From assembly GCA_028994555.1 (NCBI GenBank), contig JARDVN010000001.1, positions 2,356,001-2,420,000 of the forward strand: DNA of 64,000 nucleotides, written 5' to 3'. Source of the DNA: Citrobacter amalonaticus (GTDB lineage: Bacteria; Pseudomonadota; Gammaproteobacteria; Enterobacterales; Enterobacteriaceae). Positions 44,235-54,245 of this stretch are shown piece after piece. Every line of letters begins with the position of its first letter. The first letter of the stretch is position 1. Position numbers and translations under genes: made by a program. The notes below the pieces were generated by a model that worked only from the letters and a program-made list of their open reading frames with translations, did no database searches and was not told the DNA's origin.

Positions 44235-45620
44235 ATGTTAAAAATCTTTAATACACTGACGCGCCAAAAAGAGGAATTCAAACCTATTCATGCCGGGGAA
44301 GTCGGCATGTACGTGTGTGGTATTACCGTTTACGATCTCTGTCACATCGGTCATGGCCGTACGTTTGTGGCGTTTGACGTGGTGGCGCGCTATCTGCGTT
44401 TCCTGGGCTACAAACTGAAATACGTGCGTAACATCACCGATATTGACGATAAAATCATTAAGCGTGCGAATGAAAACGGCGAAAGCTTTGTGGCGTTGGT
44501 GGATCGTATGATCGCCGAAATGCACAACGATTTTGATGCGCTGAATATTCTGCGTCCGGATCTGGAGCCGCGCGCGACTCACCATATCGCTGAAATCATT
44601 GAAATCACGCAACAGCTGATTGCTAAAGGTCACGCCTATGTGGCGGATAACGGCGACGTAATGTTCGATGTCCCGACCGACCCGAACTACGGTCAACTGT
44701 CGCGCCAGGATCTGGACCAACTGCAGGCCGGTGCGCGCGTGGATGTGGTCGATGTGAAACGTAACCCGATGGATTTCGTGCTGTGGAAAATGTCCAAAGA
44801 GGGCGAGCCGAGCTGGCCATCACCGTGGGGTGCAGGTCGTCCGGGCTGGCACATTGAATGTTCCGCGATGAACTGCAAACAGCTGGGTAATCATTTTGAT
44901 ATCCACGGCGGCGGTTCTGATCTGATGTTCCCGCACCACGAAAACGAAATCGCTCAGTCCACCTGCGCGCACGACGGTGAGTACGTGAACTACTGGATGC
45001 ACTCCGGGATGGTGATGGTTGACCGTGAGAAGATGTCCAAATCGCTGGGTAACTTCTTTACCGTGCGTGACGTGCTGAAGTATTACGATGCGGAAACGGT
45101 GCGCTACTTCCTGATGTCCGGCCACTATCGTAGCCAGTTGAACTACAGCGAAGAGAACCTGAAGCAGGCGCGTTCTGCGCTGGAGCGCCTGTACACTGCG
45201 CTGCGCGGGACAGATACGTCGGTCGCGCCAGCCGGTGGCGAGGCATTTGAAGCGCGCTTTGTTGAGGCGATGAATGACGATTTCAACACCCCGGAAGCCT
45301 ACTCCGTACTGTTTGATATGGCGCGTGAAGTGAACCGTCTGAAGAGCGAAGATATGGCTGCCGCAAACGCAATGGCCTCTCACCTGCGTAAGATTTCAGG
45401 TGTGCTGGGACTGCTGGAGCAGGAGCCGGATGCGTTTCTGCAAAGCGGCGCACAGGCGGACGACGGTGAAGTTGCAGAAATAGAGGCGCTGATTCAGGCG
45501 CGGCTGGATGCCCGTAAAGCAAAAGACTGGGCGGCAGCGGATGCAGCACGTGATCGTCTCAATGAGATGGGCATCGTGCTGGAAGATGGCCCGCAGGGGA
45601 CCACCTGGCGTCGTAAGTAA
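44235..45620 (+). CDS. cysS: Cysteinyl-tRNA synthetase
   Basis: A 461-residue class I aminoacyl-tRNA synthetase. HIGH motif [13 protein letters not shown] motif MSKSLGNF, and the zinc ligands including C28 ([15 protein letters not shown]) and HHENEIAQS. Start at 44235 ([15 protein letters not shown]), as in E. coli; upstream in-frame codons are not conserved. Intact frame. Confidence 0.97.
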   Translation: MLKIFNTLTRQKEEFKPIHAGEVGMYVCGITVYDLCHIGHGRTFVAFDVVARYLRFLGYKLKYVRNITDIDDKIIKRANENGESFVALVDRMIAEMHNDFDALNILRPDLEPRATHHIAEIIEITQQLIAKGHAYVADNGDVMFDVPTDPNYGQLSRQDLDQLQAGARVDVVDVKRNPMDFVLWKMSKEGEPSWPSPWGAGRPGWHIECSAMNCKQLGNHFDIHGGGSDLMFPHHENEIAQSTCAHDGEYVNYWMHSGMVMVDREKMSKSLGNFFTVRDVLKYYDAETVRYFLMSGHYRSQLNYSEENLKQARSALERLYTALRGTDTSVAPAGGEAFEARFVEAMNDDFNTPEAYSVLFDMAREVNRLKSEDMAAANAMASHLRKISGVLGLLEQEPDAFLQSGAQADDGEVAEIEALIQARLDARKAKDWAAADAARDRLNEMGIVLEDGPQGTTWRRK

Positions 45621-45630
45621 TTACCTGAAT

Positions 45631-45708
45631 TGCCGGATGGCGGCTAACGCCTTATCCGGCCTACGATGGAATGATCGGTAGGCCTGATAAGCGTAGCGCC
45701 ATCAGGCA
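45631..45708. repeat. BIME between cysS and ybcI
   Basis: Inverted REP units GCCGGATGGCGGC..ATCCGGCCTAC and GTAGGCCTGATAAGCG..GCCATCAGGC. Confidence 0.85.
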
Positions 45709-45711
45709 CTA

Positions 45712-46237
45712 TTAATGACGTCTGTACCACCAGAGCACACCCATCATCATAACTCCCGGCAACCATACCCACAGTAATTCGGAAATAATCACCTGATGCC
45801 CGTACGGTGTGGTATAGCGCGACAGAGCAAACGGCGCGACCTTAATCACCTGCCACGGCGCGAAAAAGCGTTCGTCCGACCACGGCCACAGCCAGCCAAC
45901 ACCTTTACCGCCGGTAGTGATCGAATCCAGCAAACTGTGCGACAGCAGCGAAACCGTCAAAAACAACCAACAGCGCAGTAATCCGGCTTTAAACCATCGT
46001 CGCCCCATCCACACGCAGAGCAGCGGAACCACTAATGCGAACAGCAGCGAATGGGTAAATCCGCGGTGTCCGAACACGTTCCCGTAGGCCACACCGAATT
46101 TGAACGAAAGAACGTCGGCGTCCGGCAGCATCGCAAGCGCGATCCCGGCACAGAGTAAGCGTGGGGGGAATCACTTTCAGTCCCAGACCGAGTCCCAGGC
46201 AAATCGGGACGGCGGCGTGCGTAATAACGGTAGGCAT
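45712..46237 (-). CDS. ybcI: Inner-membrane protein YbcI (YdjM/DUF457 family, one frameshift)
   Basis: Corrected length is 174 residues. The N-terminus MPTVITHAAVPICLGLGLGLK and the motifs MLPDADVLSF and FGHRGFTHSLLFAL carry the His/Asp residues of the LexA-regulated YdjM-like family (putative metal-dependent membrane hydrolase). The G6 run at 46163-46168 has one extra base (true VIPPRLLCAGIALAML). Function unknown. Confidence 0.88.
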
Positions 46238-46310
46238 TGGCTTTAACCCTGGCAAATCATAGCAATATAGCAGTGGCAAGCGGGGAGAGGGGGGCGGGTG
46301 AATTCCGAAA

Positions 46311-47327
46311 TTACGCCGATTCGCGCACGACCAGTTGACCGGAAAGGGTAATGCGCTGGGTTTGCAGATCCGGTTCCTTCAATTTGCGAATCATAAGGAA
46401 CGCCGCCTGGCGCCCGGTCTCTTCACTGGCAGATGAAACATAGGTCAATGATGGTGACGTCAGATTCACATGGAGCATGTCTTCAAAACCAATCAGGGCG
46501 ACCTGCTGTGTGAGGAAAACATCTTTCCCAACCGTGCGTCCAACCTGATGAATGCCGGAGATAGAGCCAATCATCGCGGCAGGAGAATGACAGAGCAGGG
46601 CGGTGAATGTGTTGTTCTTTTCCAGTAACTGACGCGTGGCGAGCCCCGCCGCCAGAGTGTCGTCACTACAGGCCGGCGCGGACTCCTCGCGAAACACCAG
46701 GCCGTTTTGTGTCATTGCATTGCGAAAACCCAGCAGCCGTTGTTCACGAATGCGGCAGCCTTCCTGACCGCCGATATAGGCGATGTTACGGTGTCCACGC
46801 TCAATGAGATAACGAGCTGCCAGGTTTGCGGCCTGGCGATTATCGCGCATCACCAGATTGCACTTGTCTTCCAGTAACGACTGAGACACCACCACCAGCG
46901 GCAGCGGGCAGTGGCGGATTTTTTCCGGCAAAGTTGAGGCACGATTATCGGAGGCGAGGTAAATCACCCCGGCAACGCCCTGCTGTTTAAACGACAACAA
47001 GCAACGTTCGAGGTGATCGTTATCGTTGAGCGGTTGACCGAGAAAAACCATAAAACCGTGTTTTTCCAGTTCCTGAATAAGGCTTGCCATGACCTTGATG
47101 GAAAAGCTGTCGCTGAAATCGCGCAGGGTCAGGCCGATCAGATTAGAGGTGTTGGCGCGAAGATTTGCCGCGGCGATGTTATGAACATACCCAAGCGTAT
47201 TGATAGCAGCATGGACCTTCTCAATGGTTGCCTCTGAGATTTTCCCTTTCTGGCGTAGCACCAGAGAGACGGTTGAAACCGAAACGCCCGCCTGCTTTGC
47301 GACATCAATAATGCTGACTTTCTTCAA
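46311..47327 (-). CDS. LacI/GalR-family repressor, MalI-like
   Basis: A 338-residue protein. HTH VSIIDVAKQAGVSVSTVSLV (residues 3-22), then an effector domain (IGLTLRDFSDSFSIKVMASL). It resembles MalI, which controls the malX PTS gene in E. coli. It is placed 84 nt downstream of a PTS permease gene on the same strand and probably represses it through the inverted repeat at 48957-48987. Confidence 0.88.
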   Translation of the reverse strand: MKKVSIIDVAKQAGVSVSTVSLVLRQKGKISEATIEKVHAAINTLGYVHNIAAANLRANTSNLIGLTLRDFSDSFSIKVMASLIQELEKHGFMVFLGQPLNDNDHLERCLLSFKQQGVAGVIYLASDNRASTLPEKIRHCPLPLVVVSQSLLEDKCNLVMRDNRQAANLAARYLIERGHRNIAYIGGQEGCRIREQRLLGFRNAMTQNGLVFREESAPACSDDTLAAGLATRQLLEKNNTFTALLCHSPAAMIGSISGIHQVGRTVGKDVFLTQQVALIGFEDMLHVNLTSPSLTYVSSASEETGRQAAFLMIRKLKEPDLQTQRITLSGQLVVRESA

Positions 47328-47411
47328 AATCGCTCCCTGAAAAATACCGGTTATCAGCCTGATACAACAACGTCTCCCAGACTACAGGAGACGTGTCATT
47401 CAGACATCTTA

Positions 47412-48911
47412 TTATTTGCCGATCATCGTGGACATGGTCTGGGCGATAAACTGTGCTCTGGCACCGAAAATCACCTGGATACCATTGTCCCCGACAAAGA
47501 CCACGCCGCGCGCGCCGAGACTGTTGAGCCCGTCTTTATCGACCACGTCGCTTTTCGCCACTTCCAGACGCAGACGGGTAATGCAGGAGCCGACGGAGTC
47601 GATATTCTGCGCACCGCCCAGCAGTCCAATGATTTCAGTGGCAATCTCTGTATCCGTCTTATCGTTTGCATTAGCGGTCACTTCGGTACGGCCTGGCGTT
47701 TTGATATCGAAACGGCGAATGACAAAGCGGAAGGTAAAGTAGTAAATCAGCGCCATTGGCACGCCGATGATAATGGCGTTCAGGAAGTTGGTCTGATAGC
47801 CATTGAAGGACGGCAGAATGCCAAACGACAGGTAGTCGATGAAACCGGCGGAAAACGATTTGGCAATATGCGCATGCAGCAGGTACATGGTCATATAGGC
47901 CAGACCCGCCATCACGGCGTTGAAGACGTACAGAATTGGCGCCACGAAAATAAAGGTGAACTCAACCGGCTCGGTGATCCCTGTCAGGAAGCAGGTGAGT
48001 GCCGCCGAGAACAGAATACCGGCGGCAATTTTCTTATTCTTCGTGTGCGCTTCGTGATACATCGCCAGACAGGCCGCAGGCAGCGCGAACAGCATCAGCG
48101 GGAACTCACCCTGCATGAACTTACCGGCGTTCTGATAGGTATCGCTACTGAAGGATTTCACCCCTTCCTCCAGCATTTTGAACCAGATTGTCTGATCGCC
48201 GTGGATCACCTGGCCGGCCTGAGTGGTGTAATCCCCAAAGGAATACCAGAAAGAGGGATACCAGATGTGATGTAAACCGAGCGGGATCAGCGCACGTTCA
48301 ACCAGACCAAAAATAAAGGTTGAGACCGCCTGATTATCGCCGTTAACGACCACTGAGAGCGCATCAATACCGGACTGGATATGTTGCCAGACGTAGGGCA
48401 GCAGCAGGCCGAGCACAAAGGAGAGAAACGCGGTGGCGATGGCTACAAAACGTTTACCGGAGAAGAAGCCGAGGAATTCCGGCAACTGCATGGTATGAAA
48501 GCGGTTGTAACACCAGGCGGCGAGAATACCGCAAATCAGACCGCCAAAGACGCCCATTTGCAGCGTCGGGATACCGACCACCATCGCGTATTTGCCGCCC
48601 TGGGAGGCCATCTCCGGCGTGATGCTCAGCACCGTACTGATGGTGATATTGGTGACAAACACGGAGACCGCCGCCGACAGCGCCGCGATACCTGATTCTG
48701 AAGCGAGACCGACGGCAGAACCGATAGCAAACAGCATTGGCAGGTTATCAAAGATAACGCCGCCGGCGTTCATCATCAGCGGCAGATGGAATTTATCCCC
48801 GAAGGCCAACAGCAGGCCCGCAGCGGGAAGCAGTGAAATTGGCAGCATTAAGGCGCGACCAATCATCGATAATTTCGACAACGATTTAATAAACCCTGAT
48901 ATCAGACTCAT
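47412..48911 (-). CDS. PTS glucose/maltose-type permease, EIICB
   Basis: A 499-residue inner-membrane sugar permease. The EIIC domain has about ten TM segments (GRALMLPISLLPAAGLLLAFG, GITEPVEFTFIFVAPILY). A linker and a C-terminal EIIB domain with the phosphorylatable cysteine (SVGSCITRLRLEV) follow. The family imports glucose or alpha-glucosides with phosphorylation from HPr/EIIA; no EIIA is present, so EIIA-Glc is probably used. It resembles MalX/PtsG types without a clear orthologue. Start chosen at 48911, with a G-rich Shine-Dalgarno upstream. Confidence 0.87.
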   Translation of the reverse strand: MSLISGFIKSLSKLSMIGRALMLPISLLPAAGLLLAFGDKFHLPLMMNAGGVIFDNLPMLFAIGSAVGLASESGIAALSAAVSVFVTNITISTVLSITPEMASQGGKYAMVVGIPTLQMGVFGGLICGILAAWCYNRFHTMQLPEFLGFFSGKRFVAIATAFLSFVLGLLLPYVWQHIQSGIDALSVVVNGDNQAVSTFIFGLVERALIPLGLHHIWYPSFWYSFGDYTTQAGQVIHGDQTIWFKMLEEGVKSFSSDTYQNAGKFMQGEFPLMLFALPAACLAMYHEAHTKNKKIAAGILFSAALTCFLTGITEPVEFTFIFVAPILYVFNAVMAGLAYMTMYLLHAHIAKSFSAGFIDYLSFGILPSFNGYQTNFLNAIIIGVPMALIYYFTFRFVIRRFDIKTPGRTEVTANANDKTDTEIATEIIGLLGGAQNIDSVGSCITRLRLEVAKSDVVDKDGLNSLGARGVVFVGDNGIQVIFGARAQFIAQTMSTMIGK

Positions 48912-48956
48912 GCTGATTTTCCCCCCGAGTAGCGTTTTTATTGACGCTGTTATTGT

Positions 48957-48987
48957 AAGTATAACGTTATAGTAGAACGTTATACTT
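48957..48987. promoter_or_regulatory. Operator-like perfect inverted repeat upstream of the PTS gene
   Basis: AAGTATAACGTT - 7 nt - AACGTTATACTT: 12-bp arms, perfectly paired, 46-76 nt upstream of the PTS start. The AACGTT cores suit a LacI-family repressor dimer, most likely the MalI-like regulator. Confidence 0.75.
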
Positions 48988-49108
48988 ATCGTGATGAAGG
49001 CATGAATTTTGCGCAACTGAAATTTCACGCTTCATCAAATGAAATCGCGATTCTTTGAAGTTGATCGATAATTAACCGTGATGGGTGTAAGGGGATGGTG
49101 AGAGAAAT

Positions 49109-49188
49109 TGCCGGGTGGCGGCTTCGCCTTACCCGGCCTACAAACGGAGAGAGTACGTAGGCCCGGTAAGCGTAGCGCCACCGGGCAT
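49109..49188. repeat. BIME upstream of the ybcJ stop
   Basis: Inverted REP units GCCGGGTGGCGGC..ACCCGGCCTAC and GTAGGCCCGGTAAGCG..GCCACCGGGC. Confidence 0.85.
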
Positions 49189-49196
49189 CAGACGGC

Positions 49197-49409
49197 TCAG
49201 GCCGTAACGGTTACGCTCTGGCCTTCAAAGCTCACGGTCTGCCCCGCGACAATCTTGCAGCGCTTGCGCGTTTCCACCGCGCCATCAACCTTTACCTGCC
49301 CTTCGGCAATGGCAATTTTCGCCTGAGCGCCGCTTTCACACCAGCCTTCCAGTTTCAGCAGATCGCACAGTTCAACGTGAGGATGCTTGCCTAAAGAAAA
49401 TGTCGCCAT
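49197..49409 (-). CDS. ybcJ: S4-domain RNA-binding protein YbcJ
   Basis: A 70-residue protein with an S4-like RNA-binding fold (LGKHPHVELCDLLKLEGW, AEGQVKVDGAVETRKR). Start chosen at 49409 (MATFSLGKH), 1 nt after the folD stop; the frame continues inside folD to 49439. E. coli YbcJ is similar. Role is RNA binding, otherwise unclear. Confidence 0.92.
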   Translation of the reverse strand: MATFSLGKHPHVELCDLLKLEGWCESGAQAKIAIAEGQVKVDGAVETRKRCKIVAGQTVSFEGQSVTVTA

Positions 49410-49410
49410 G

Positions 49411-50277
49411 TTATTTGTCCTGGGGATCGTGATATTCAACGCACGCCTGAAGCGTGTTTTCGATAAGTGTGGCGACCGTCATGGGGCCCACGCCGCCCGG
49501 TACGGGCGTAATGTATGAGGCACGCGCAGCGGCGTCGTCAAACACCACATCGCCAACCACTTTGCCATTTTCCAGACGGTTAATGCCGACATCAACCACG
49601 ATAGCGCCTTCTTTGATCCACTCACCTGGTATAAAGCCCGGTTTACCGACGGCAACGATCAGCAGATCGGCATGCTCAACGTGGTGACGGAGATTTTTAG
49701 TGAAGCGGTGGGTTACCGTGGTGGTACAACCCGCCAGCAGCAGCTCCATACTCATCGGGCGGCCCACGATGTTAGAGGCGCCGATCACGACCGCGTTCAG
49801 ACCGTAGAGGTCAATATTGTAACGCTCAAGCAGGGTGACAATCCCGCGCGGCGTGCAGGGGCGCAGACGCGGGGCGCGCTGGCACAGACGACCGACGTTG
49901 TACGGATGGAAACCGTCCACATCTTTATCCGGATCAATCCGCTCCAGCACTTTGACATTATCGATGCCCGCCGGAAGCGGCAACTGCACCAGAATACCGT
50001 CGATGGTGTTGTCGGCGTTGAGCGTGTCAATCAGCTCAAGCAGCTCCGCCTCGCTGGTGGTTTCCGGCAGGTCATACGAGCGGGAGACGAATCCCACCTC
50101 GTCACAGGCTTTACGCTTGCTTGCCACGTAAATCTGCGAAGCCGGGTTGCTGCCTACCAGCACTACCGCCAGGCCAGGAGCGCGACGTCCGGCCTCGATA
50201 CGCGCCTGAACTTTTTGAGCAACCTCAGAGCGCACCTGCTGCGCAATCGTTTTACCGTCAATAATCTTTGCTGCCAT
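49411..50277 (-). CDS. folD: Methylene-THF dehydrogenase / methenyl-THF cyclohydrolase FolD
   Basis: A 288-residue bifunctional one-carbon enzyme with E. coli length. Signatures include [14 protein letters not shown] (catalytic Lys), the Rossmann segment [18 protein letters not shown] and the C-terminal [13 protein letters not shown]. Co-directional with ybcJ. Confidence 0.97.
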   Translation of the reverse strand: MAAKIIDGKTIAQQVRSEVAQKVQARIEAGRRAPGLAVVLVGSNPASQIYVASKRKACDEVGFVSRSYDLPETTSEAELLELIDTLNADNTIDGILVQLPLPAGIDNVKVLERIDPDKDVDGFHPYNVGRLCQRAPRLRPCTPRGIVTLLERYNIDLYGLNAVVIGASNIVGRPMSMELLLAGCTTTVTHRFTKNLRHHVEHADLLIVAVGKPGFIPGEWIKEGAIVVDVGINRLENGKVVGDVVFDDAAARASYITPVPGGVGPMTVATLIENTLQACVEYHDPQDK

Positions 50278-50454
50278 CAGAGAGAGGATTCCATCTGTTA
50301 CTTCACGTCAAAGGGGATGGCGCTATTTTGTCAGAAGTGAAGGCGGTTGTCAGTTACCGCTTACCATTGGCGCTGTTTTAGATGGCTATCCAAAGGGGAT
50401 TTGCCCTGCGCAAAGGCGGGATGCTCATAACTCAAGCAGTTGAGAGGAAAGCCA

Positions 50455-50482
50455 TTGACCGTTAAGGTTGTGAACGTATAAT
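50455..50482 (+). promoter_or_regulatory. Promoter of the tRNA-Arg gene
   Basis: -35 TTGACC (50455-50460), 16-nt spacer, perfect -10 TATAAT (50477-50482). It lies 37 nt upstream of the mature tRNA 5' end. Confidence 0.8.
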
Positions 50483-50519
50483 ACCGACCAGTTTTGTATC
50501 ACCCGCATTGCAGTTCAAT

Positions 50520-50597
<78 letters not shown>

Positions 50598-50617
50598 TCC
50601 TTGCCTTTCTGGGCAGT

Positions 50618-50650
50618 GTAGGCCGGATCAGGCATCGCCAGTATCCGGCA
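50618..50650. repeat. REP-like element after argU
   Basis: GTAGGCCGGATCAGGCATCG..CAGTATCCGGCA resembles a diverged REP unit between argU and the bactofilin-like gene. Confidence 0.6.
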
Positions 50651-50664
50651 TATCGATAAATACA

Positions 50665-51396
50665 TTATTCTCGATAAAAGTCTGAAATATCGACCGTATT
50701 TTCTTTCACTGATTCCATTGCAGAAATAAACGCATTTTCATGCTCTTCTTCTTCCTCACGTGGTAATGAGTTACCATAGAAACGGCCATTTTTGTGAATA
50801 GCCAGAGAATCACTTTTCACCTGACCATTTACAATACCCTGCGCATTAATACTGACTTCTCCACCAATACAGTTGCCATTCAGCACGCCATCAATGGCGA
50901 TAGCGTAAGCAATAATATCACCTTCCACGTGTCCACTTTTTAAAATATGGACGGTTTTCTCTGAGCGAATAATACCGTCAATACGACCATTGACGTGAAT
51001 GTCACTGGTAGAGTTCAGTTCGCCCTTAATAATGCAGGTTTCAGGAATAACCGCAACGGAGGGTTCCATCTGCGCACTGTGCGAAGGTTTTACCGTGATT
51101 TCTACGTCGTCACCGAGGTAGGAGACCTGGGAAGAATTAAGAGAAGATGCAATGTTGATATCTGCATTGGTATCAGCAAAAGTCGCGTTTTGCCCTTTAC
51201 GTTTAAACATAGTCCGGATCCCCGTCGATGATGAAAATAAATAAACAGCATAAATTAAACCACAGCTTAAAATAATTGCGGCAACAATCTTCCATCGCGA
51301 CTTCAACGTGATGTAAAAATGTTGATCCCCTACGCCGTAATGGATGATGAGGTAAATCCAGAGCCCCCAAACCAGCCACAGGAGGTTATATTGCAT
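50665..51396 (-). CDS. Membrane-anchored bactofilin-like protein
   Basis: A 243-residue protein. Two N-terminal hydrophobic segments (~3-22 and ~37-57) precede a repetitive beta-rich domain (~115-220: GELNSTSDIHVNGRIDGIIR, GHVEGDIIAYAIAIDG, GNCIGGEVSINAQGIVNGQV). The spacing of G/V/I repeats is that of bactofilins, polymer-forming beta-helix proteins involved in cell shape or localisation. An acidic tail (REEEEEHENAF) follows. It lies downstream of argU on the opposite strand and is not part of the E. coli K-12 gene order I know. Function here unknown. Confidence 0.78.
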   Translation of the reverse strand: MQYNLLWLVWGLWIYLIIHYGVGDQHFYITLKSRWKIVAAIILSCGLIYAVYLFSSSTGIRTMFKRKGQNATFADTNADINIASSLNSSQVSYLGDDVEITVKPSHSAQMEPSVAVIPETCIIKGELNSTSDIHVNGRIDGIIRSEKTVHILKSGHVEGDIIAYAIAIDGVLNGNCIGGEVSINAQGIVNGQVKSDSLAIHKNGRFYGNSLPREEEEEHENAFISAMESVKENTVDISDFYRE

Positions 51397-51960
51397 AAGA
51401 TTTTATGTCATCTCCTGTTTATATTTATAACTGTCCGTGTGTATTTTTACGGTATCAGTCAGAGGCTGATTCCACAATAAAAAATAAACCATGTTTTATT
51501 CTGATTGTAATAATTAAAAATTAAACCTTTTAAAAAATATCAACGCCATATTAACAATAGTGAAGGTGAAAGGGGGAACAGATAAGTTCCTGATTGCTTT
51601 TTGAAAAATCCGAGATAATTTTTCTGCGATGTTTCAGAATTTTTGGATAGGCAATTTTTCGGATTATTATTTCCTTTCAGTGACGAATTTTGTGCAGTAG
51701 TTTGAATTTTTGGTGATGAGAAACGGCGTGGACAGAGAGATTCATTCGGTAACGGGCAAGGGGGGTATCGGACAGAAGAGAGAAGATCGACGGCCAGCCA
51801 TGCTGCCACAGAAGGGGATTGGCGAAGCGTAGAAAGTGAAACAAATGTAAAAAAAGTTGTATCGATGAAAAATAAGTCAAGATAAACCGCTGTTTTTTTA
51901 GGATGAATCTTAGCGCTGGCGGTGCTGAAGAGGGAGGCTACGGCACGAAGCGCAGGCCAG
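51397..51960. other. AT-rich intergenic region, no gene recognised
   Basis: 564 nt between the bactofilin-like start and the cusS stop. It is low in G+C with several A/T runs (TTTTTAGG, AAATTTTT type) and a G6 run at 51740-51745. Open frames on both strands lack ribosome binding sites and family resemblance. It probably holds the promoter of the bactofilin gene. Confidence 0.6.
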
Positions 51961-53401
51961 TCAGGCCTGCTCTTTCGGCAAACTCAAAGTAAACCGGGTC
52001 ATATTCGCATCGGAAGTCACCGACACTTTTCCGTGGTGTGCAGTCACAATCGATTTTACGATCGCCAGTCCGATGCCACTGCCTTCGCCTTTGCGCTGGC
52101 GGGACGGATCCACGCGATAAAAGCGATCAAACAGTCGTGGCAGATGTTCGGCCGGGATGGGCGTGCCCGGGTTTTCAATGGTGATGTGCACCAGCTCATC
52201 GACCTCTTTCAACCGGACGGTAATAGTCTCGCCCGGCGGTGTGTAGCGCATTGCATTGGAAAGCAGATTACTGATAGCCCGCCGTAGCATCCCAGGATCG
52301 CCGTAAACCAGACACGGGCTTCCTTCAAAATGCAGCCCGACCTCACGCTCTTCCGCCAGCGCCTCAAAAAAGTCGAACACTTTACTGACTTCCTCCGCCA
52401 GATTGATCGCTTTTTTCTCCGGGATCAGCTGGTTGTTATCGGCCTGTGCCAGAAACAACATATCGCTGACCATTTTCGCCATATGACTGAATTCTTCGAG
52501 GTTGGAATAGAGCACCTCTTCAAGCTCCTTCTGGCTACGGGGCTGGCTGAGGACAATCTCCGTTTGTGTCACCAGGTTGGTGACAGGAGTACGGATCTCA
52601 TGGGCAATGTCAGCTGAAAAATTGGACTGGCGGGTAAAAACGTCTTCGATACGCTCGATCATGTGATTAAACGAGAGCACCAGCCGTTCCAGTTCAATCG
52701 GCACCGACCGGGGATCCAGTCGGACGTCGAGATCTTTCGAGGTGATGTTCTGAATCTGTCGGCTAACGCTGCGGATCGGTTCATGGCCTTTATAAACGGC
52801 AAACAGCACGATAAAAATGATCGCCATGCTGATGATCGAGGCGGTCATGATCAGTTTGTTTTTCAGGTCGTTAATATAATGCAGGTGAAAATCGATCGAC
52901 AGTGCCAGATACAGAGTATAAGACGGTTTACTGTCGATCAGCGGCCCGACCGGCAGGCGGATCATGCGCCAGCTGGAATGGGTGCCGTGGCCCGCTATCT
53001 GCATTGAGGGGCCGTTAATCAAGTAGACATTGCCGCCCGGAACGGTTTTATCCGGCGTGGCGCGGGCAACAAACTGGCGGATGTCCGGCACATGAGGGGA
53101 GTGAAAGAGCGCCTGTTGGTTTGCGCCTTCCAGTGAAATGACGACGTTTGAGTAACCGGCCACCACGTTTTTCAGGATCTCCAGACGCCGGGATTCCGGT
53201 TCGTCAGAGGAGCTGAGAATACGTTCCAGAGTGGCGCTGATTTCGGTTAAATCGTTGATGTCCTGTTCGGCAAAATGCACTTTTACCGACTGGATCATGA
53301 TCCAGGCAAAGGCCATAAAGGAGGCAATGGTCGCGAGGCTGATAAAAAAAGGTCAGGCGCGTTGCCAGTGAAAAAGGGCGGGATAATCGCTTACTGACCA
53401 T
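51961..53401 (-). CDS. cusS: Copper/silver sensor histidine kinase CusS (one frameshift)
   Basis: Corrected length is 479 residues. TM1, a periplasmic sensor domain, TM2 ([20 protein letters not shown]), HAMP, then the H-box [15 protein letters not shown]-box [11 protein letters not shown] and G-box [11 protein letters not shown]. Known role: senses periplasmic Ag(I)/Cu(I) and phosphorylates CusR. The A7 run at 53344-53350 has one extra base; six restores the N-terminus [20 protein letters not shown]. The start overlaps the cusR stop by 11 nt. Confidence 0.95.
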
Positions 53402-54075
53402 CCGGCACCTCAAGCACATATCCCACGCCACGCACGGTCTGAATCAGCTTAGGTTCAAAATCGTTATCAATTTTGCCGCGCAGGCGCTTCACGGCCACGT
53501 CGATGGCGTTGGTATCGCTGTCGAAATTCATGTCCCACACCTGAGAAGCAATCAGCGAACGGGGCAATACTTCTCCCTGATGGCGCAGGAAAAACTCCAG
53601 CAGGGTAAACTCTTTACTGGTGAGCGTGATGCGGGTGCCGCTACGACTGACTTTGCGGCTCACCAGGTCAACAATCAGATCGGCTACCTGAAACTGGCTT
53701 TCGACAATCACCGCCGCCCCCCCGGCGCAGCAGCGTTCTGACGCGCGCCAGCAGCTCGGCAAAGGCAAACGGCTTAACCAGATAATCATCCGCCCCTAAT
53801 TCCAGCCCTTTCACCCGATGTTCAATCGTTCCCAGCGCGGTAAGTAGCAGAATTGGCATCCCTTTACTGGCGGCGCGCAGCATCCGGACGATATCCCAGC
53901 CGTTAACATCGGGCAGCATGATGTCAAGGATGAGCAGGTCATAATCGCCGGTCATCGCCAGGTGATAGCCGTTCAGACCGTTGTCGGCAAGATCGACAAC
54001 AAAGCCAGCTTCCGTCAGCCCTTTGGTCAGATATTCACCGGTTTTTTTCTCATCTTCGACAATCAAAATCTTCAA
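53391..54075 (-). CDS. cusR: Copper/silver response regulator CusR (one frameshift)
   Basis: Corrected length is 227 residues, as in E. coli. Receiver domain with [13 protein letters not shown], phospho-acceptor Asp in [19 protein letters not shown], then an OmpR-type winged helix ([32 protein letters not shown]). The C7 run at 53717-53723 has one extra base (true [12 protein letters not shown]). The start is TTG at 54075 (LKILIVEDE) with AAGGAG upstream. Binds the Cus box and activates cusC. Confidence 0.95.
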
Positions 54076-54155
54076 CGCATTCTCCTTCACCACGCGACAG
54101 TCATGGGGCCTCTCAATTCTAGAGAAGCCAGATCGGATAGCAATCGCATTCTGGG

Positions 54156-54177
54156 AAAATGACAGCTTTGTCATTTT
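54156..54177. promoter_or_regulatory. Cus box (CusR binding site)
   Basis: AAAATGACAG-CT-TTGTCATTTT, matching the Cus box of E. coli (AAAATGACAANNTTGTCATTTT) with one mismatch. It lies in the divergent cusR-cusC gap, 69 nt before cusC and 81 nt before cusR. Confidence 0.92.
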
Positions 54178-54245
54178 GCTGTCACGGGCTGAACAGAGAG
54201 CGCCAGGTAAAGTGGCTGATATCAACCCACATGAAAATCAGGCTT

